DNA of 64,000 nt from Limnephilus marmoratus (GCA_917880885.1 OU862909.1:34098405-34162404); one strand, 5' to 3'; shown: positions 1 through 10,811, counted from the stretch's first letter. Notes: generated by a model from the sequence alone, not told the origin. Program-made: numbers and translations.

Positions 1-782
1 CCATTTGTACACATCTTTTCAGGTATTTTGCGACTCTGGACCAGAGATGGATGCAAAATTCAACCGTGGGGCGTACTTGCGATTTGTACAGGGATAGCAG
101 TAGTGTACTTTTAAAACCCTGAACATCAGTACACGTACGCATACAGTATTTTAAAGTAAATATAGGTATTCCATTATATGTATGCAAGTAGTGGGTAGTA
201 AAGAAGGCAGTAGTAGAAAGAGTATGCATTTTTGATAAATATATTTAAATAAGAAGTGTTAAGAAGTTATGTGTCCGTCGACCCCAATTTTAGTATGCCT
301 CTACCATTTTATTTTCCTTCGTCGTTTTAAGATCTCACCCTCTTACAAGATGCAAAACGGAATATATTTTTTTTATTATCGTGCTATAAACAGAGTAATT
401 CAATAACGTACCACTTTGGGAGGTGCCTGAAACTTGGAGTTTTTCAGCCCCAAGGCTTTGGATATTATTATTAGTACGAGTTGGGGCAGCGTATATTTAT
501 AAAAGTGTATTGATAATCAGGACTTTATACACAATTTAATTACGTTTTAAGTGAAAGTGTTTTTTATGAGCTTTCATCCATTTTCAAGCAACAAAAACGA
601 TTCTGAATTATTTCTTATTTAAAAATATGTTAGTGGTTTAGTAAATTAGGATTATTAAAGATTTTTATTTTTCCTAGAGAAACTCACAATATCTCCGTTG
701 AAAAATGTTGCACATATAATGTAGCATACGGCAGAAAACGTAAAAACTTATTTTAATCTGTTCAAAAAATAATTATTCATTT
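1..782. other. AT-rich non-coding DNA, nothing recognised
   Basis: No convincing coding exon, repeat end or RNA gene was seen. The stretch lies upstream of the first interspersed repeat and is AT-rich with short homopolymer runs. Confidence 0.5.
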
Positions 783-1430
783 ACTAGGATTACCCGGCAT
801 GCGTTGCAATGCCATATAAAGAAATAAATTCTACCTGCGTGTCCTTTCCCATGCGTCCTCGTTTCTGCTCCCGTTTCCCTCCGGCGTCTTCTTTTCGTCC
901 CGCTTTCCCTTTCCACCTTCCCCGTCTACACCATTTGCGTTCCCTCATTCCGCGAACCCCCCTCCTCCCCGCGTTTCTCTTCTGTGTTCCTCTTCCACCC
1001 TCTCTGCCTTCCCCCCTTCATCGACTCCCATGCCGCGAACCCCCCTCCTTCGTTCCCCTCTCCACTATTGGATTTACCTCTCCCTCCATCCTTTCTCCCT
1101 GCTGCTAAACTATATGAAATACACCAATTAAAAAAAAACAACTCGCGTGTCACCTATTGTAAAATTTTGATGAAAATTTCATAACGCCAGAGCTCACCAT
1201 TACAAATAAAGAAACTTTCTCGGACGTGCGCTCAAAAACTCACCAAAGTTTCACCCAAATTGACGAATGGTATAGGAAAAAATTTTAACGCCAGAGCTCA
1301 CCGTTACAAATAGAAACCTTCGCGGGCTTGCGTACAACAAGTCACCAAAATTTCATCGCAATCGGTTGAATGCTTTAGGAACGCATAAGGGACAAACAAA
1401 GAGACATACATTTTTGTGTGTTAAGATTAT
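783..1430 (+). repeat. Interspersed repeat, family A (pyrimidine-rich core)
   Basis: Begins ACTAG...CCCGGCATGCGTTGC, continues through a C/T-rich core (about 840-1110), then two diverged copies of a segment containing 'CGCCAGAGCTCACC', and ends near 'AAGGGACAAACAAAGAGACA'. The same head, core and tail recur on the - strand at about 7900-8682, 57880-58444 and, in part, 62130-62924, which defines a dispersed family of roughly 0.6 kb. No terminal inverted repeats or transposase were seen; a SINE, Helitron or LINE-end origin is possible but unproven. Short ORFs through the pyrimidine tract are low-complexity artefacts. Confidence 0.7.
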
Positions 1431-1571
1431 GTCCATTTTTAGCTACCTGTATGTATGTATATATATCCTTCGCATTCCAATTTCGACGAAATTTAGCTAT
1501 TGACTGTTGATTTAATCTAACTTCCAGAATTTTGAATTTAAACGTAGAATGACACTACCCATAAACATGAC

Positions 1572-2413
1572 TAGTTAAGGGACCGCAACTGGGCTCAAAA
1601 AGAAGAATATGGAGAGATATGAAATTACGAATGTTAGAGGAGAGCACTAATATTTAAAGCGGCAAAATCGATGCGAAAATTGCGAAAACGTTTAATAAAA
1701 CACGACTCGTTTAAAATAGAGCAAAAATCTCGTGGGGAGCATCTTAAGTATCATTTAAAGAAATATTGTCAATTTTTTCACAATTATAATTTATAAGACA
1801 TAATAATTTTTGGAGCATACTTTGCGTTTTTTTATCGAGGGAATTTCATATAATTTGCATTTCGGCGTGGGCAGCATTTAGACATTATCTTAAAAAATAA
1901 CATATATTTTTTTAAGAGCTTAAAAACTTCAAATGTTTAAGGGAGATATGTAAGAAATCGGCATAAATGCGGGTAACGGCGCCTTAAGGCTCTGCAACCG
2001 GGCTCGAAAAGAAGAAGATGGAGAGATACGAAATTACGAATGTTAGAGGAGAGCGCTAACAATTACAGCGACAAAATCGATGCGAAAATTGCGAAAATGT
2101 TTAATAAAACACGACTCGTTTAAAATAGAGCAAAAATCTCGCAGGATTATCTTAAATAGCATTTAAAGAAACACTGTGAATTTTTTCATACATATAACTT
2201 GTAAAATAACTGAAACAAACGTGTTTATAATAATTTTTGGAGCATACTTTGCGATTTTTTTTTTATCGAGGGAATTTTATATAATTTGCGTTTCGGCTTG
2301 GGCAAAGTCTAGATATTATCTTCAAGAATAACATGTATTTTTTTAAGAGCTTTAAAACTTACCGTGTTTAAGGGAAATATTTAATAAATCGGTAGAAATC
2401 CGGGTTGAGGGCT
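1572..2413. repeat. Tandem dimer, unit about 409 bp
   Basis: Two adjacent copies of an approximately 409-bp unit. The landmark GGGCTC starts at 1591 and again at 2000, and the following sequence (TACGAATGTTAGAGGAGAG..., ACACGACTCGTTTAAAATAG, GGAGCATACTTTGCG) repeats in the same order with scattered substitutions. Only two units are present, so this may be part of a dispersed satellite-like repeat or a segmental tandem duplication. Confidence 0.8.
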
Positions 2414-2985
2414 CTTAAGCTGCTGAGCGATTTCTTCCGTTTCAAAGTATTATTGAAATGTATTGTTTCTTATCTTGTGCCTGGCTGCCAACGCTAAATT
2501 ATTTTATGTGAACCACATTCACGTGTATTTTTTGTATCCTTGTTTATGTTTCCTCAGACAAAGAGCACTGGAATGTAAATACGAAATAAAATAGATTCTA
2601 TAAATAATTGCTGCTGAGCTATCGAATGTGAAACGTTGTTCGTATTTAGAATTGTTTCTTGGAATGCATATTTCTTGAATGATTCAATGAATCAAGTCTT
2701 AACTGCACGCGAATTTCACGTTAGAGTAATGCTGTATTCGGATACATTTCAGGGCGGCGATACCAACCCGCTCATAGCATTCTGAATATCCGAAGTACTT
2801 TCTATAAGTTATTGAAATGAAAGTGGAAATTAGTCAGTAACGTCCGGAACTACTGCCATGTATGTAAAACGTTTATAGTGGAATTCGAATAAAATCAGAA
2901 GTAAAAATAAAACTTGTTTTGGAAGTATTCATGACATTGTGAATTGTCGTATTTTATTTATCTAATATTTATATGTTTTTTTATA
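2414..2985. other. Non-coding, nothing recognised
   Basis: No exon, repeat end or structured RNA could be supported here. Confidence 0.4.
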
Positions 2986-2986
2986 T

Positions 2987-3365
2987 GAATACCACACAAG
3001 ACTCACCAACTGTTCCCGTCTGGAGCCAGTGAGTCTGTGGCATCCCCAACTGGGGTATGTTGTGAGGCTGAAGGTAGTGGGGAGGGGAAGGAGATGGGAA
3101 GAGGAAGGTGGGGAGGTACCTGGCCATTCAGATCTGGTCACCAAACACGGCTAAAGCCATTTCAAGCAACGTTTCAATTCGGAATGGTGGTCTTACATCG
3201 GGCGACACTGAGAGTATCTTTTACTCTGGAACGTGCTACAAATATACTATATACCTATTAATTTAAATGAATTAATTGTGAAATACCACAAATTAATCAA
3301 ATAAAAATTATTTGCGCACGGGATTTCGGATTCGGGAGTGTTACCTCGGGACCACGGTGTTTTTA
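2987..3365 (-). repeat. tRNA-derived SINE, family S1 (- strand copy)
   Basis: On the - strand this matches the fuller S1 copy at 34767-35180. A degraded tRNA-like head (B-box-like region about 3320-3350) is followed by an AT-rich linker, the body containing AGCCGTGTTTGGTGACCAGA, the CCCCACCTTCCTCTTCCC stretch and the 'TGGCTCCAGACGGGAAC' end. The A-box half of the head is diverged or missing. Confidence 0.7.
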
Positions 3366-3559
3366 CAATAAGTAAGAAGGTATACATTTTTTACACGTTA
3401 TGCAGACGATACACGATATTACAAACATATTTATAAAGGAATATAAAAATACCGTTTCCTCACCATAAAGAGACATGGCTCTGGTGTTTGGTGAGTGAAT
3501 TCATACTCAATTATATGAGATCATTTAGGTAAGTAAATAATAAAATTTTGAAAAATAAA

Positions 3560-3990
3560 AACAAAAAGAAAAATTAAAACTTAAGATTTATCATAAATAG
3601 ATTTCAAGATTTCAAAGAAATGTTAATAATAGATTTAAACTTTTGCAGTAGTTACAGGTAATTTTTCAATTTAAGTTGGAATTCATGATTATTTTCGGCA
3701 ATTTTTAGATTTAACGGGAGATTGTTGAAATAATTTATTCCTAGAGATGGGTATTTTGAATGTGCTTGGTATTCAATTCAGGGATTTTAATATTACCTAT
3801 TCTGATATCTTGCAGATATATTGAATTATAAGAATTATATATATTGAATATTTTGAGTGGATTTAAAATAACTTAATATGTTCCCCCCCAGCCTTTAACA
3901 CCGTATTGTAACATAGATCGAACAATTGCATAGTACACTCTTTTTAGGTTTTCTAGTATAAGAATATTTCTAAGTCTTATAAATATACTA
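3560..3990 (-). pseudogene. LINE reverse-transcriptase C-terminal fragment (CR1/Jockey-like)
   Basis: On the - strand, broken frames read in the order FIRLRNIL..., VYYAIVRSMLQYGVKGWGG, then a region like IKIPELNT and a final '..NLPLNLK..' segment. These correspond in order to the C-terminal part of the ORF2 protein at 17810-21045 (LRNIL, YYALAQSVLQYGIIGWGG, PKLNTTT, FNELPKDIQ). Several stops interrupt it, so it is a dead 5'-truncated copy of a related LINE. Confidence 0.6.
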
Positions 3991-4007
3991 GCAGACCCGG
4001 CCACACG

Positions 4008-4640
4008 TTGCTGTGGCTAACGAAACACAACGCCATTACCCAACCTTTATAAAATCCACACCACCCGCTTGCCAGCTGCCCGCTGCCTGAATTGAATATT
4101 TGAATTTCTCGGCTTTTCTCTACTATAATAAGCATGTATTATACATATAAACCTTCCCCTTGAATCACTCTATCTATTGCTGAAAACCGCATGAAAATCT
4201 GTTTCGTAGTTTAAAAGATCTATGCGCACATACATTTTGAGCGACTTCATTTTATACTATGTAATAATGCAATTCGAGCGATCGCCATTAATTATACAAT
4301 GCTTTCAATGCAACACTGGATATTTGAAAAGGGAAAATCAAATACCTACTTACTCTAGGACATCTATTTTCCAATTTCTTCCGTAGAACGAATTTCAAAA
4401 GTGACTATAGTACGGCCCGCCAGCCGTTTTAAATCGCACAAAAATATGTTTTCTTTGAATTTCTCGGCTTTTCTCTAATATAATTTACATGTATTATACA
4501 ATTATATAAACATTCCTCTTCAATCACTCTATCTATTGGTGAAAACCGCATGAAAATCCGTTGCGTAGTTCAAAAGATTAACGCGCACATACATTTTGAG
4601 CGACTTCATTTTATACTATGTAATATATATAAATATATAT
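4008..4640 (+). repeat. Interspersed repeat with internal duplication
   Basis: Begins ACTAGCAGACCCGGCCACAC and contains two diverged copies (about 4107-4270 and 4457-4625) of a segment running from TTTCTCGGCTTTTCTCTA to GAGCGACTTCATTTTATACT. A related 3' end (GCGCATACATACATTTCGGCG) occurs near 26340. The period is about 350 bp. Its class is not recognised. Confidence 0.6.
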
Positions 4641-5286
4641 ATATATTTCATGAATATGTATTGTCTGCAGTTCGCCCCACTGAAAAGAAAATCTCAGGAA
4701 GTGTGTTCAAAAGTGATGTGAAAGGGATACTGGCATAATTTACAGAATACCTTCGATTCACCCGCAAAGCACTTCTTCAGTTTACACTTCAGTGGTCACC
4801 CTGATATTAGGATCTCAACCCGGGCTTCTCAAATATGCGGCGATTTATAATAAATATATCCAAGAATTTAGAGGAATGGGAATCGGTACAATAATATATG
4901 ATTCGATAAAATGGATTTCCTTCGCATATTCCATCCATATTGTCAATTTGGAGCCGACCAACTGCACCTCAGAGCCGATAACATCCGCCTTGAACTCAAG
5001 ACTGCCTTCTTTGGATACCCGCAGCGGGATTTCCTGTAATATAGGGCAATCTTCACATTCCTGAATGAAACTTGGCCAATTGTGCTGCCTTCAGCGAGAA
5101 AGTGATCAGATTTTCAAACTGTACCCTTTTCCAGATTGACTTGTATTTTTATTACATTTTATCTCTGGACATTTTTTTCCAGACATAAAACATAATATAC
5201 TTCAATTAAAACTGATGGTTATGTAAAACTGCGAAAAAATAAGATAATTAATAACGATATCACGAAACAAACATATTTATTTTATA
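4641..5286. other. Non-coding, nothing recognised
   Basis: A 90-codon open stretch at 4792-5064 has no recognisable domain or composition bias. No other feature could be supported. Confidence 0.4.
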
Positions 5287-5423
5287 TACAGGGTGGACCT
5301 TAACTGTGTTCGCGGTTTGTTTCGTTATTTTTTTAACAATGCGTGGGGCGAGCGCGGTTCGGGGGGTATCGTTAGACGCGTTATTTCGTGGAAATTTTAG
5401 TCGCCTTGGAACCGTTCACGGGA

Positions 5424-6668
5424 CAGTTCCAGTCTGACCGCCGACCGCGACGGTCGCTCCTCTGGCTTGGCTAATATATGCCATACTCCACCGCCAACGC
5501 AGTCGCCTATACTGCCACAGTTCGTGAAAACCACACCACAGTGAATCAAAAGTGCCTTTAAACCGTGCTCGTTCGCGCCACATCATACCAACATTCAGTG
5601 CTTTCTCCCGCCAAAACAGACTATCAGTGATTTAAACTCTTGTGTTTTTTCCCCGTGTTCCCGTGTTCCCGATATAAACAACCATGGCTTCCCCTCTCCC
5701 CCCCTCACCCAGTCCAAACCCAGAAGAATACGAACGCCTCTCCCGTGAAATATTCAACTTCTTCAACGACCACCCTGACCCCAACAATATGTCCCAAGAA
5801 GATCAGCTACACGTCTGCGAATTGGCCGTACGCAGACACCAAGTGCGTACCCCTACTGCCCCCAACCCCCCCCCCATCTCCCCCCCCAGCTCCCCCCAGC
5901 CCGATTCAAGTATCATCACCCCAACCAGCCCCCCCCTTACCACCCCCCTAGCAGTCCACCCCACTATCGCCCCCCAAACCAATCTTTCCCCTGCCGCCCC
6001 CCAAACCGACCGCCCTCTCCCTGCCGCCCAATCCGACCTGGCCCTCACCGACCCCAATACTGACCACCCTCCCAACACCGCCCACCATATCTTCGCCCCC
6101 CAAATCGTCAGCGCCCCCATCGTCCCCCATTCCGACAGCGCCCCCATCGCCCCCCAAACCGAACGTGCCCCCATCGCTCTTCAACCCGTCCGCCCCCCCA
6201 TAGCTTCCCAAACGATGTACCCCCTTACCTCTCACCCGCCAACCACCCCCCAAACCAATCGCTTAATCCAAATCTCTTCTCTACTACCCAAACAACTCTT
6301 CCCACTATCTCTTCCCACCACCCTCGCCCAGGACAACGCAATCTTCACCCCGCAACGTGCCACCCCCCGATCTGCCACTACCCCACTAAATTCCCCCATC
6401 TCCCAAAGTCCCCTTACCCTTCCCCCCGTTTCTCAAATAGTGGTATCCACCCAGTTCTTCCCTCGCCCGGCAGTGAAAAAAAAAATCAAACACCAACCAC
6501 CTCCTCCATAATAATCCTCCCCCATATTGCAGCCACGTCCCTTGCAACTAAAATTAACAAACACTAAACTCTAAATTCTACAACCTTACAAACTCAGATG
6601 AAGGAGAAAGGGGCCTAAATTGGCCCGGTGCTCCATAAGCCCGTCAAACAAAATACAAAATACAAAAT
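5424..6668 (+). mobile_element. LINE-derived (possibly non-autonomous) insertion carrying a proline-rich ORF
   Basis: It is flanked by a perfect 13-bp direct repeat, ACCGTTCACGGGA, at 5411-5423 and 6669-6681. This is a target duplication of retrotransposition type and lies inside mariner sequence. The insertion has a GC-rich leader, one long ORF (5684-6511), about 110 bp of 3' untranslated sequence ending '...CCCGGTGCTCCATAAGCCC', and a short tandem tail of AAAATAC units instead of poly(A). No reverse transcriptase is present. The layout suggests an internally deleted LINE of the I/R1/LOA type that kept the start of ORF1 and the 3' end. The clade assignment is inference. Confidence 0.75.
5684..6511 (+). 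CDS. Proline-rich ORF1-like protein of the nested LINE derivative
   Basis: A 275-residue ORF from MASPLPPSPSPNPEEYERLS to a C-terminus rich in Lys and Pro. Residues 1-55 are mixed and could fold into a short helical region (EEYERLSREIFNFF, EDQLHVCELAVRRH). Residues 60 onward are a long Pro/Thr/Ala/Ser-rich tract with a loosely repeated 'APQT-' pattern. No zinc knuckle, endonuclease or reverse transcriptase is present. The C-rich coding strand explains the long open frames on the opposite strand, which are shadows. It is probably the N-terminal part of a LINE gag-like ORF1, or a passenger; it is unlikely to be a host gene because it lies wholly within the element bounded by the 13-bp duplication. 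Confidence 0.55.
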   Translation: MASPLPPSPSPNPEEYERLSREIFNFFNDHPDPNNMSQEDQLHVCELAVRRHQVRTPTAPNPPPISPPSSPQPDSSIITPTSPPLTTPLAVHPTIAPQTNLSPAAPQTDRPLPAAQSDLALTDPNTDHPPNTAHHIFAPQIVSAPIVPHSDSAPIAPQTERAPIALQPVRPPIASQTMYPLTSHPPTTPQTNRLIQISSLLPKQLFPLSLPTTLAQDNAIFTPQRATPRSATTPLNSPISQSPLTLPPVSQIVVSTQFFPRPAVKKKIKHQPPPP

Positions 6669-7780
6669 ACCGTTCACGGGAGAGCAGCGCGCATTTTGTG
6701 TTCGTGCATATTACATAAACAATTATTCCGTGACGATTTCGAGACGAATGTACCGTGCTCATTTCGGTTTACGAGACATTAATCAAGCACCAAGAGCAAA
6801 ATCTATTCGGAAATGGATCAAAATGTTTGAGACAACCGGCTCAACAGTAAAAACAATTAATGAAGGCCGCCCAAAGTCAGCGAGGATACCAGAAGTGATT
6901 CAGCGTGTTAGTGAATCTGTGAGGGAAAATCAACAAGAAACTACTCGCAAGAGAAGCCAAGCCTTATCCATCAAGAAGATCACTTTACAAAGAATTTAAT
7001 CCACGATTTACATCTAATAGCTTATAAAATTCAGCTGACACAAGAGTTGAAGCCGAATGATACCGATCTTCGACTTAATTTTGCCAATGTGATGCTGAAA
7101 CGTTTTGACAATTTTTTCAACATAATGTTCGGCGATGAGGCCAATTTCCATATCAATGGCCATGTTAATAAACAAAATTGCCGATATTGGTCTGAGAATA
7201 GAAGAAGAAGAAGAAAACCCCCCGACAGAAGCATCAACGTCCCTTGCATAGCCCAAAGGTCTTTGGGTGGGCTGTATAGCTATGACAATATCAGCTAGGG
7301 GTATCATTGGCCAATATTTCTTTGAAAACGAAAGGAGAGTTGCTATGACAGTGAAATCTAAGAATTATTGTCAGATGCTTCAGGAGTTCTTGGTCCCAGC
7401 TCTTCAAGATTTTCAAGGCCACAATTCCAGGAGCTGGTTTCAGTAGGACGGCGCCACCTGTCACACTGCTAAACTATCCATAGACCGTTTGAAGGAGATG
7501 TTCCCCGGAAAACTCATTTCATGAGGAAGAGACATTGAGTGGCCCTCACGGAGCCCAGATCTCAGCCCGTGTGAATATTTTTTGTGGGGATACTTAAAAT
7601 CAAGAGTCTATGAAGACAATCCGACAACAATAAATCAGTTAAAACAAAACATTGTACGGGAAATTAACGCCATCCCACGGGCAACTTGTCAACGTGTTTT
7701 TTGAGAATTTTCGAATCCGCCTTAGACAATGTCAACAGGCTGATGGAGCTCACTTGGACAATATAATTTTTAAAACTTAA
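6669..7780 (+). pseudogene. Mariner transposase, interrupted and with stops
   Basis: The order of motifs is that of a mariner transposase. An N-terminal helix-turn-helix region (FTGEQRAFCVRAYYINNYSV, IRKWIKMFETTGS) comes first, then the first catalytic Asp in FGDEANFH (about 7130), the second in DGATCHTA (about 7446), and the third region SPDLSPCEYFLWGYLK (about 7553). The end is HLDNIIFKT with a stop at 7778-7780. About 36 residues separate the second and third Asp. Defects are a frameshift near 6998, CAG-to-TAG just before DGATCHTA, TGA in the GKLIS-GRD region, and further stops near the end. The true N-terminus is cut off by the insertion upstream. It is non-functional. Confidence 0.9.
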
Positions 7781-8011
7781 TGTCATTAAAATTTCCATTT
7801 ATTGTAGTTTTTGAAAATATTAATAAAACATGTCTAAGTTCTACCATTATTTATTTATTGTTAATTGAAACTAGGTATACACTTAAGGGCCACCCTGTAT
7901 TAAAAATGCTCCGTATGTTTGCGTTCGCAAATTTCGGAAAGTAATCGATGGATTGACTCAAAACTTTTACAGAACATTGGATTTTAGCAGAAGAGTGTTT
8001 CTATATGTATA

Positions 8012-8372
8012 ACGGGTGCGGCAGAGAGGACGGACGGTTTTAAAAAAAATCATAAAATAGTTAATTTTTACTCAAAAACAAATTTATTGATGGAATTAGG
8101 TTCGCAAGGAAAGAGCATTTGAGACAGTCGAGTGTGGAAAATCACATCAGGCATGTGGTGGCCGAAATCGCTGATGCAGTGCTGGAGGCGTTCTTGGAAG
8201 TTCGCGTAGACTCTCTCCAACATCGCTCTCTCAACTTGGGTGACTTCCACGCGAATTGCGTCCTTCAATTCGTCCAGAGTTCGGGGCTTGTTCTCGTATA
8301 CTCTAGCCTTAAGTCAATTAGTCTAGAGTCTATGATTTTTTTAAAACCGTCCGTCCTCTCTGCCGCACCCTG
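8012..8372 (-). mobile_element. Internally deleted mariner (MITE) with long terminal inverted repeats
   Basis: Inverted ends GGGTGCGGCAGAGAGGACGG at 8014 and its complement ending CACCCTG at 8372 share about 40 nearly perfect bases, and each is flanked by TA (8010-8011, 8373-8374). At 361 bp it is a deletion derivative that still encodes the transposase C-terminus. Confidence 0.88.
8068..8268 (-). pseudogene. Mariner transposase C-terminal fragment
   Basis: The - strand frame reads EVTQVERAMLERVYANFQER followed by a region ending HHMPDVIFHT. This is the conserved end of mariner transposases, comparable to 'LEECRFREGRHLDDVIF' in the element at 35720-36810. The catalytic domain is missing. Confidence 0.75.
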
Positions 8373-8682
8373 TATAATGGTAAGCTCTAGCGTTATGAAA
8401 TTTGTATAAAAAATACTATAAGTGGTGCGCGAGCGGTTTGAAAATGTGTGTATTTCATATATTTTAGCATCATGGAGGGAAGGCAGGAGGGGGAGGGTAA
8501 CGAACGAGGTGGAGTTCGTGGGAAGGGTGACGATTGAGGGGGGTAGCGGGGAAGGTGCAAGGGGAACGCAGGAGGGGTAGGGGACGCGGGAAGGGAACGG
8601 GGACGCATGAGAATGGACATGCGGAGAGAAACAATTTTTTTTCTTTGAATGGCATAGCAACGCGTGCCGGGAACCAGCTAGT

Positions 8683-9079
8683 TTATTTTATAAATCTTTG
8701 AGCTTTTTGTTTGTTTTGTTATTCACACAACAACGTCTGGGCTTTTGGAAAATAATGAGTAGAAAGATTTATAAGATTGATATCCCTCCGAAAAAAATCT
8801 GGATGAGTGCCAAATACGTCTGGGAATCGGATTGAAAAGGTGCGATAAACCCTTCGGGCGGGCTTAGGGGCCAGTGATTTGGGGAGGGGTCCCTATTTGC
8901 CTCCCGCCTCGGTCGGCGTCAGGTGGCGGGGAGGCCTATTTCTTGACCCTGCTCTGGAAGCCTCTAGGTGTTATTAAATAATAGCAGCCTTTCATTTCAA
9001 GCATACAGTGTTTATATAAATATTACAGTGTTTATTCAACACTGTTCCATAATACAGTTATAAAGAGGAATCCTTTATT
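8683..9079. other. Non-coding with a GC-rich patch, unclassified
   Basis: A GC-rich patch at about 8845-8960 (CCCTTCGGGCGGGCTTAGGG...) stands out from its AT-rich surroundings and may belong to an unrecognised repeat. There are no exon signals. Confidence 0.35.
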
Positions 9080-9800
9080 GTAAGGTTAGTAAAACTTAAG
9101 AGCTAAACGCTACGGACGAAAATCCACATTTCGTCGAAAGTTGTTCTTACGATCGTGCAGGGCGGTTACAATGAGAAAGATTAATTATTCTCCGTACCAG
9201 CTTTTTTAAATTTTAACTTAATATCGAATTTATTTCAATTCAAATTAGCTTTAATTTATACCTTCATCCAAAAATGCTGAAAGGCGTGATGATAAAACTA
9301 TTAAAATAATGTACTTTTTGTAGTTATTTTTTGATTATAAGTATTTATCATTTTTCAATAATGTCTAAATTTAATAAGAATGTTAAAAAAAAAATTGAAA
9401 TATGTTAGTTTGTAAGTTCGCAAATAAATACACAAATGGACCAATTTTCGTCAAGAAACACATGTACGTACATATTTTTTAATGATTTTATTGAAACTAA
9501 AATTAAAATTCTAAAACATGCGTTTGCTAGATAATGTATTGATTTATTTTACTGCATGATTATATTATTTGAAATAGGTGTGGTATAATACAAAATCTTT
9601 TTTGAAAATTTAACAAATCTGCCAACGACCCATGGAATAACCTTATTATACTAAAAATTAAAAATTTTTCTCAAAATTTATTACATACGAATGCTAGATA
9701 AAAGAACAATCTTTCGAAATCCATTTATAATTTTTTGTGGAAAAGAGTTAATAATTCTAAAATCTGATTTGAAAATGACATATTTCTGGTTTTCTCTGGT
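9080..9800 (+). repeat. Dispersed AT-rich repeat, copy F1
   Basis: Roughly 700 bp that match, in the opposite orientation, about 22890-23560. Shared landmarks in order: GTGCAGGGCGGTTACAATGA / CCGCCCTGTACAG, 'ATTAGCTTTAATTTATACC', 'TTTTTCAATAATGTCTAA', 'TGAAAATTTAACAAATCTG', 'AACAATCTTTCGAAA', and 'TTTTTTGTGGAAAA'. Identity looks moderate with many indels. No coding capacity or terminal repeats were recognised. Confidence 0.6.
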
Positions 9801-10375
9801 AATGCCCTCTTAATAATCAGCATCCCAGGTTGCGACTTCCTCCCAACTCAAAGTCAATTGGGTAGACTATTACGTTAGAAAGGATGATAGCTCAGAATGA
9901 TTTAATATAGAAAAAAGTATAATGAGTACATGTTAGAACAAGAAGATGTAACGAATGTACACAGGAAAATGAACATGGATTACATTTATTTATGCGCAGG
10001 AGTCAAGTACTGAACAGATTGGGGGGCATTCATAACCTCACGATAACTTTGTTCGGTTTTGGTAGATATTTGTAATTTTGCTGGGTCTGTATTTTTGCGT
10101 TGTCTAGAATGCAGTTTTTGCGCCCGAAGTACCTGCAAGCGACTCGAGTTTCATGTACGCAGCACACGCGCCACGCATGAGTATCCGTTATACTATTTTG
10201 ATAGTGTTCGTACACGATGCTACATGCCGACTACGGGTTTGACTTCAGTTGCACGCTACCGACGCGACAGTGCAGGTAGCGCGCTACGTGAGCTACATTC
10301 GTATCTACTATTACTCGTTTGACGTTTGACAGAAATGGCGACCGAACTTGAATGGAATGTTTAATTTGTTCTGGA
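9801..10375. other. Non-coding, unclassified
   Basis: Contains a CpG-richer piece at about 10120-10290 with self-complementary words (GCGCGCTACGTGAGC), possibly the flank of the Harbinger remnant next to it. No exon can be supported. Confidence 0.3.
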
Positions 10376-10811
10376 AGTGGAAAAAATGCGTGTTTATTTA
10401 ACTCTTCGATATCAGAATACATAAGAAAGGATTTAGTGGCGAAGGCATGGATTGATGTTGAAAAAAAACGCGTATTTTTCTTAGGAATACTATGAGTTAA
10501 CAATTGCACGAAATTGAAATAAAAATCCTTTGAAATTCTGCAGAGAGAATGAAACTTGTCATCATTCTCATGCAGTTCGCTGACGGCAACGAACGTTCTA
10601 CAGTTAATATTTCTTTCGACGTATGGGTGAACCCAAATCTTCTTATAGATTGTTTTTTATTCTTATAACAAAGATAAACAAAGAGAACACTGTCTTCATC
10701 GCTAGAGTCACTTGACATCGTATTAACTCCACGACTGCACGTGAAGAAATGATCAAGTTCAGTATATTTCGGGTAACGCTGTGTACGGAAACCAGCATTA
10801 AAGGTTAACAT
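10376..10811 (-). pseudogene. PIF/Harbinger transposase N-terminal remnant
   Basis: The - strand starts MSSDSSDEDSVLFVYLC and then, across a frameshift near 10630, reads WVHPYVERNINCRTFVAVSE, ELHENDDKFHSLCRISKDFY and FVQLLTHSIPKKNT. This is the layout of the N-terminal part of Harbinger (HARBI1-type) nucleases: an acidic Ser/Asp start, basic stretch, W-V-H-P, L-x-x-D/N-D-x-K-F, F/C-R-x-S, and a hydrophobic helix. The DDE catalytic domain is not seen downstream. The element ends were not identified. Confidence 0.55.

Larger units (their letters stand above)
5289..7897 (+). mobile_element. Tc1/mariner element split by a nested LINE-derived insertion
   Basis: The ends are inverted: 5' CAGGGTGGACCTTAA and 3' TTAAGGGCCACCCTG, each flanked by TA (5287-5288, 7898-7899), the mariner target duplication. 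The span is 2609 bp, about double the usual length. Removing the nested insertion at 5424-6668 plus one copy of its 13-bp duplication leaves 1351 bp, typical of mariner. The transposase is inactivated by stops and by the insertion. A related copy lies on the - strand at 35720-36810. Confidence 0.9.
7900..8682 (-). repeat. Interspersed repeat, family A (- strand), interrupted by a mariner MITE
   Basis: Read on the - strand it starts ACTAGCTGGTTCCCGGCACGCG at 8682, runs through a C/T-rich core (about 8470-8620), then 'AGCTCTAGCGTT' matching the 'CCAGAGCTCACC' region of the other copies. The MITE at 8012-8372 sits inside it: flanking halves 'TTTCTATATGTA' and 'TAATGGTAAGCTCTAGCG' rejoin into the uninterrupted sequence seen near 57975-58005. 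The left end abuts the mariner at 7897 and is diverged. Confidence 0.7.

Noticed and set aside
5803..6253. Long antisense frames opposite the proline-rich ORF
   Set aside because: Shadows of the C-rich coding strand; they give Gly/Val/Trp-rich low-complexity translations.
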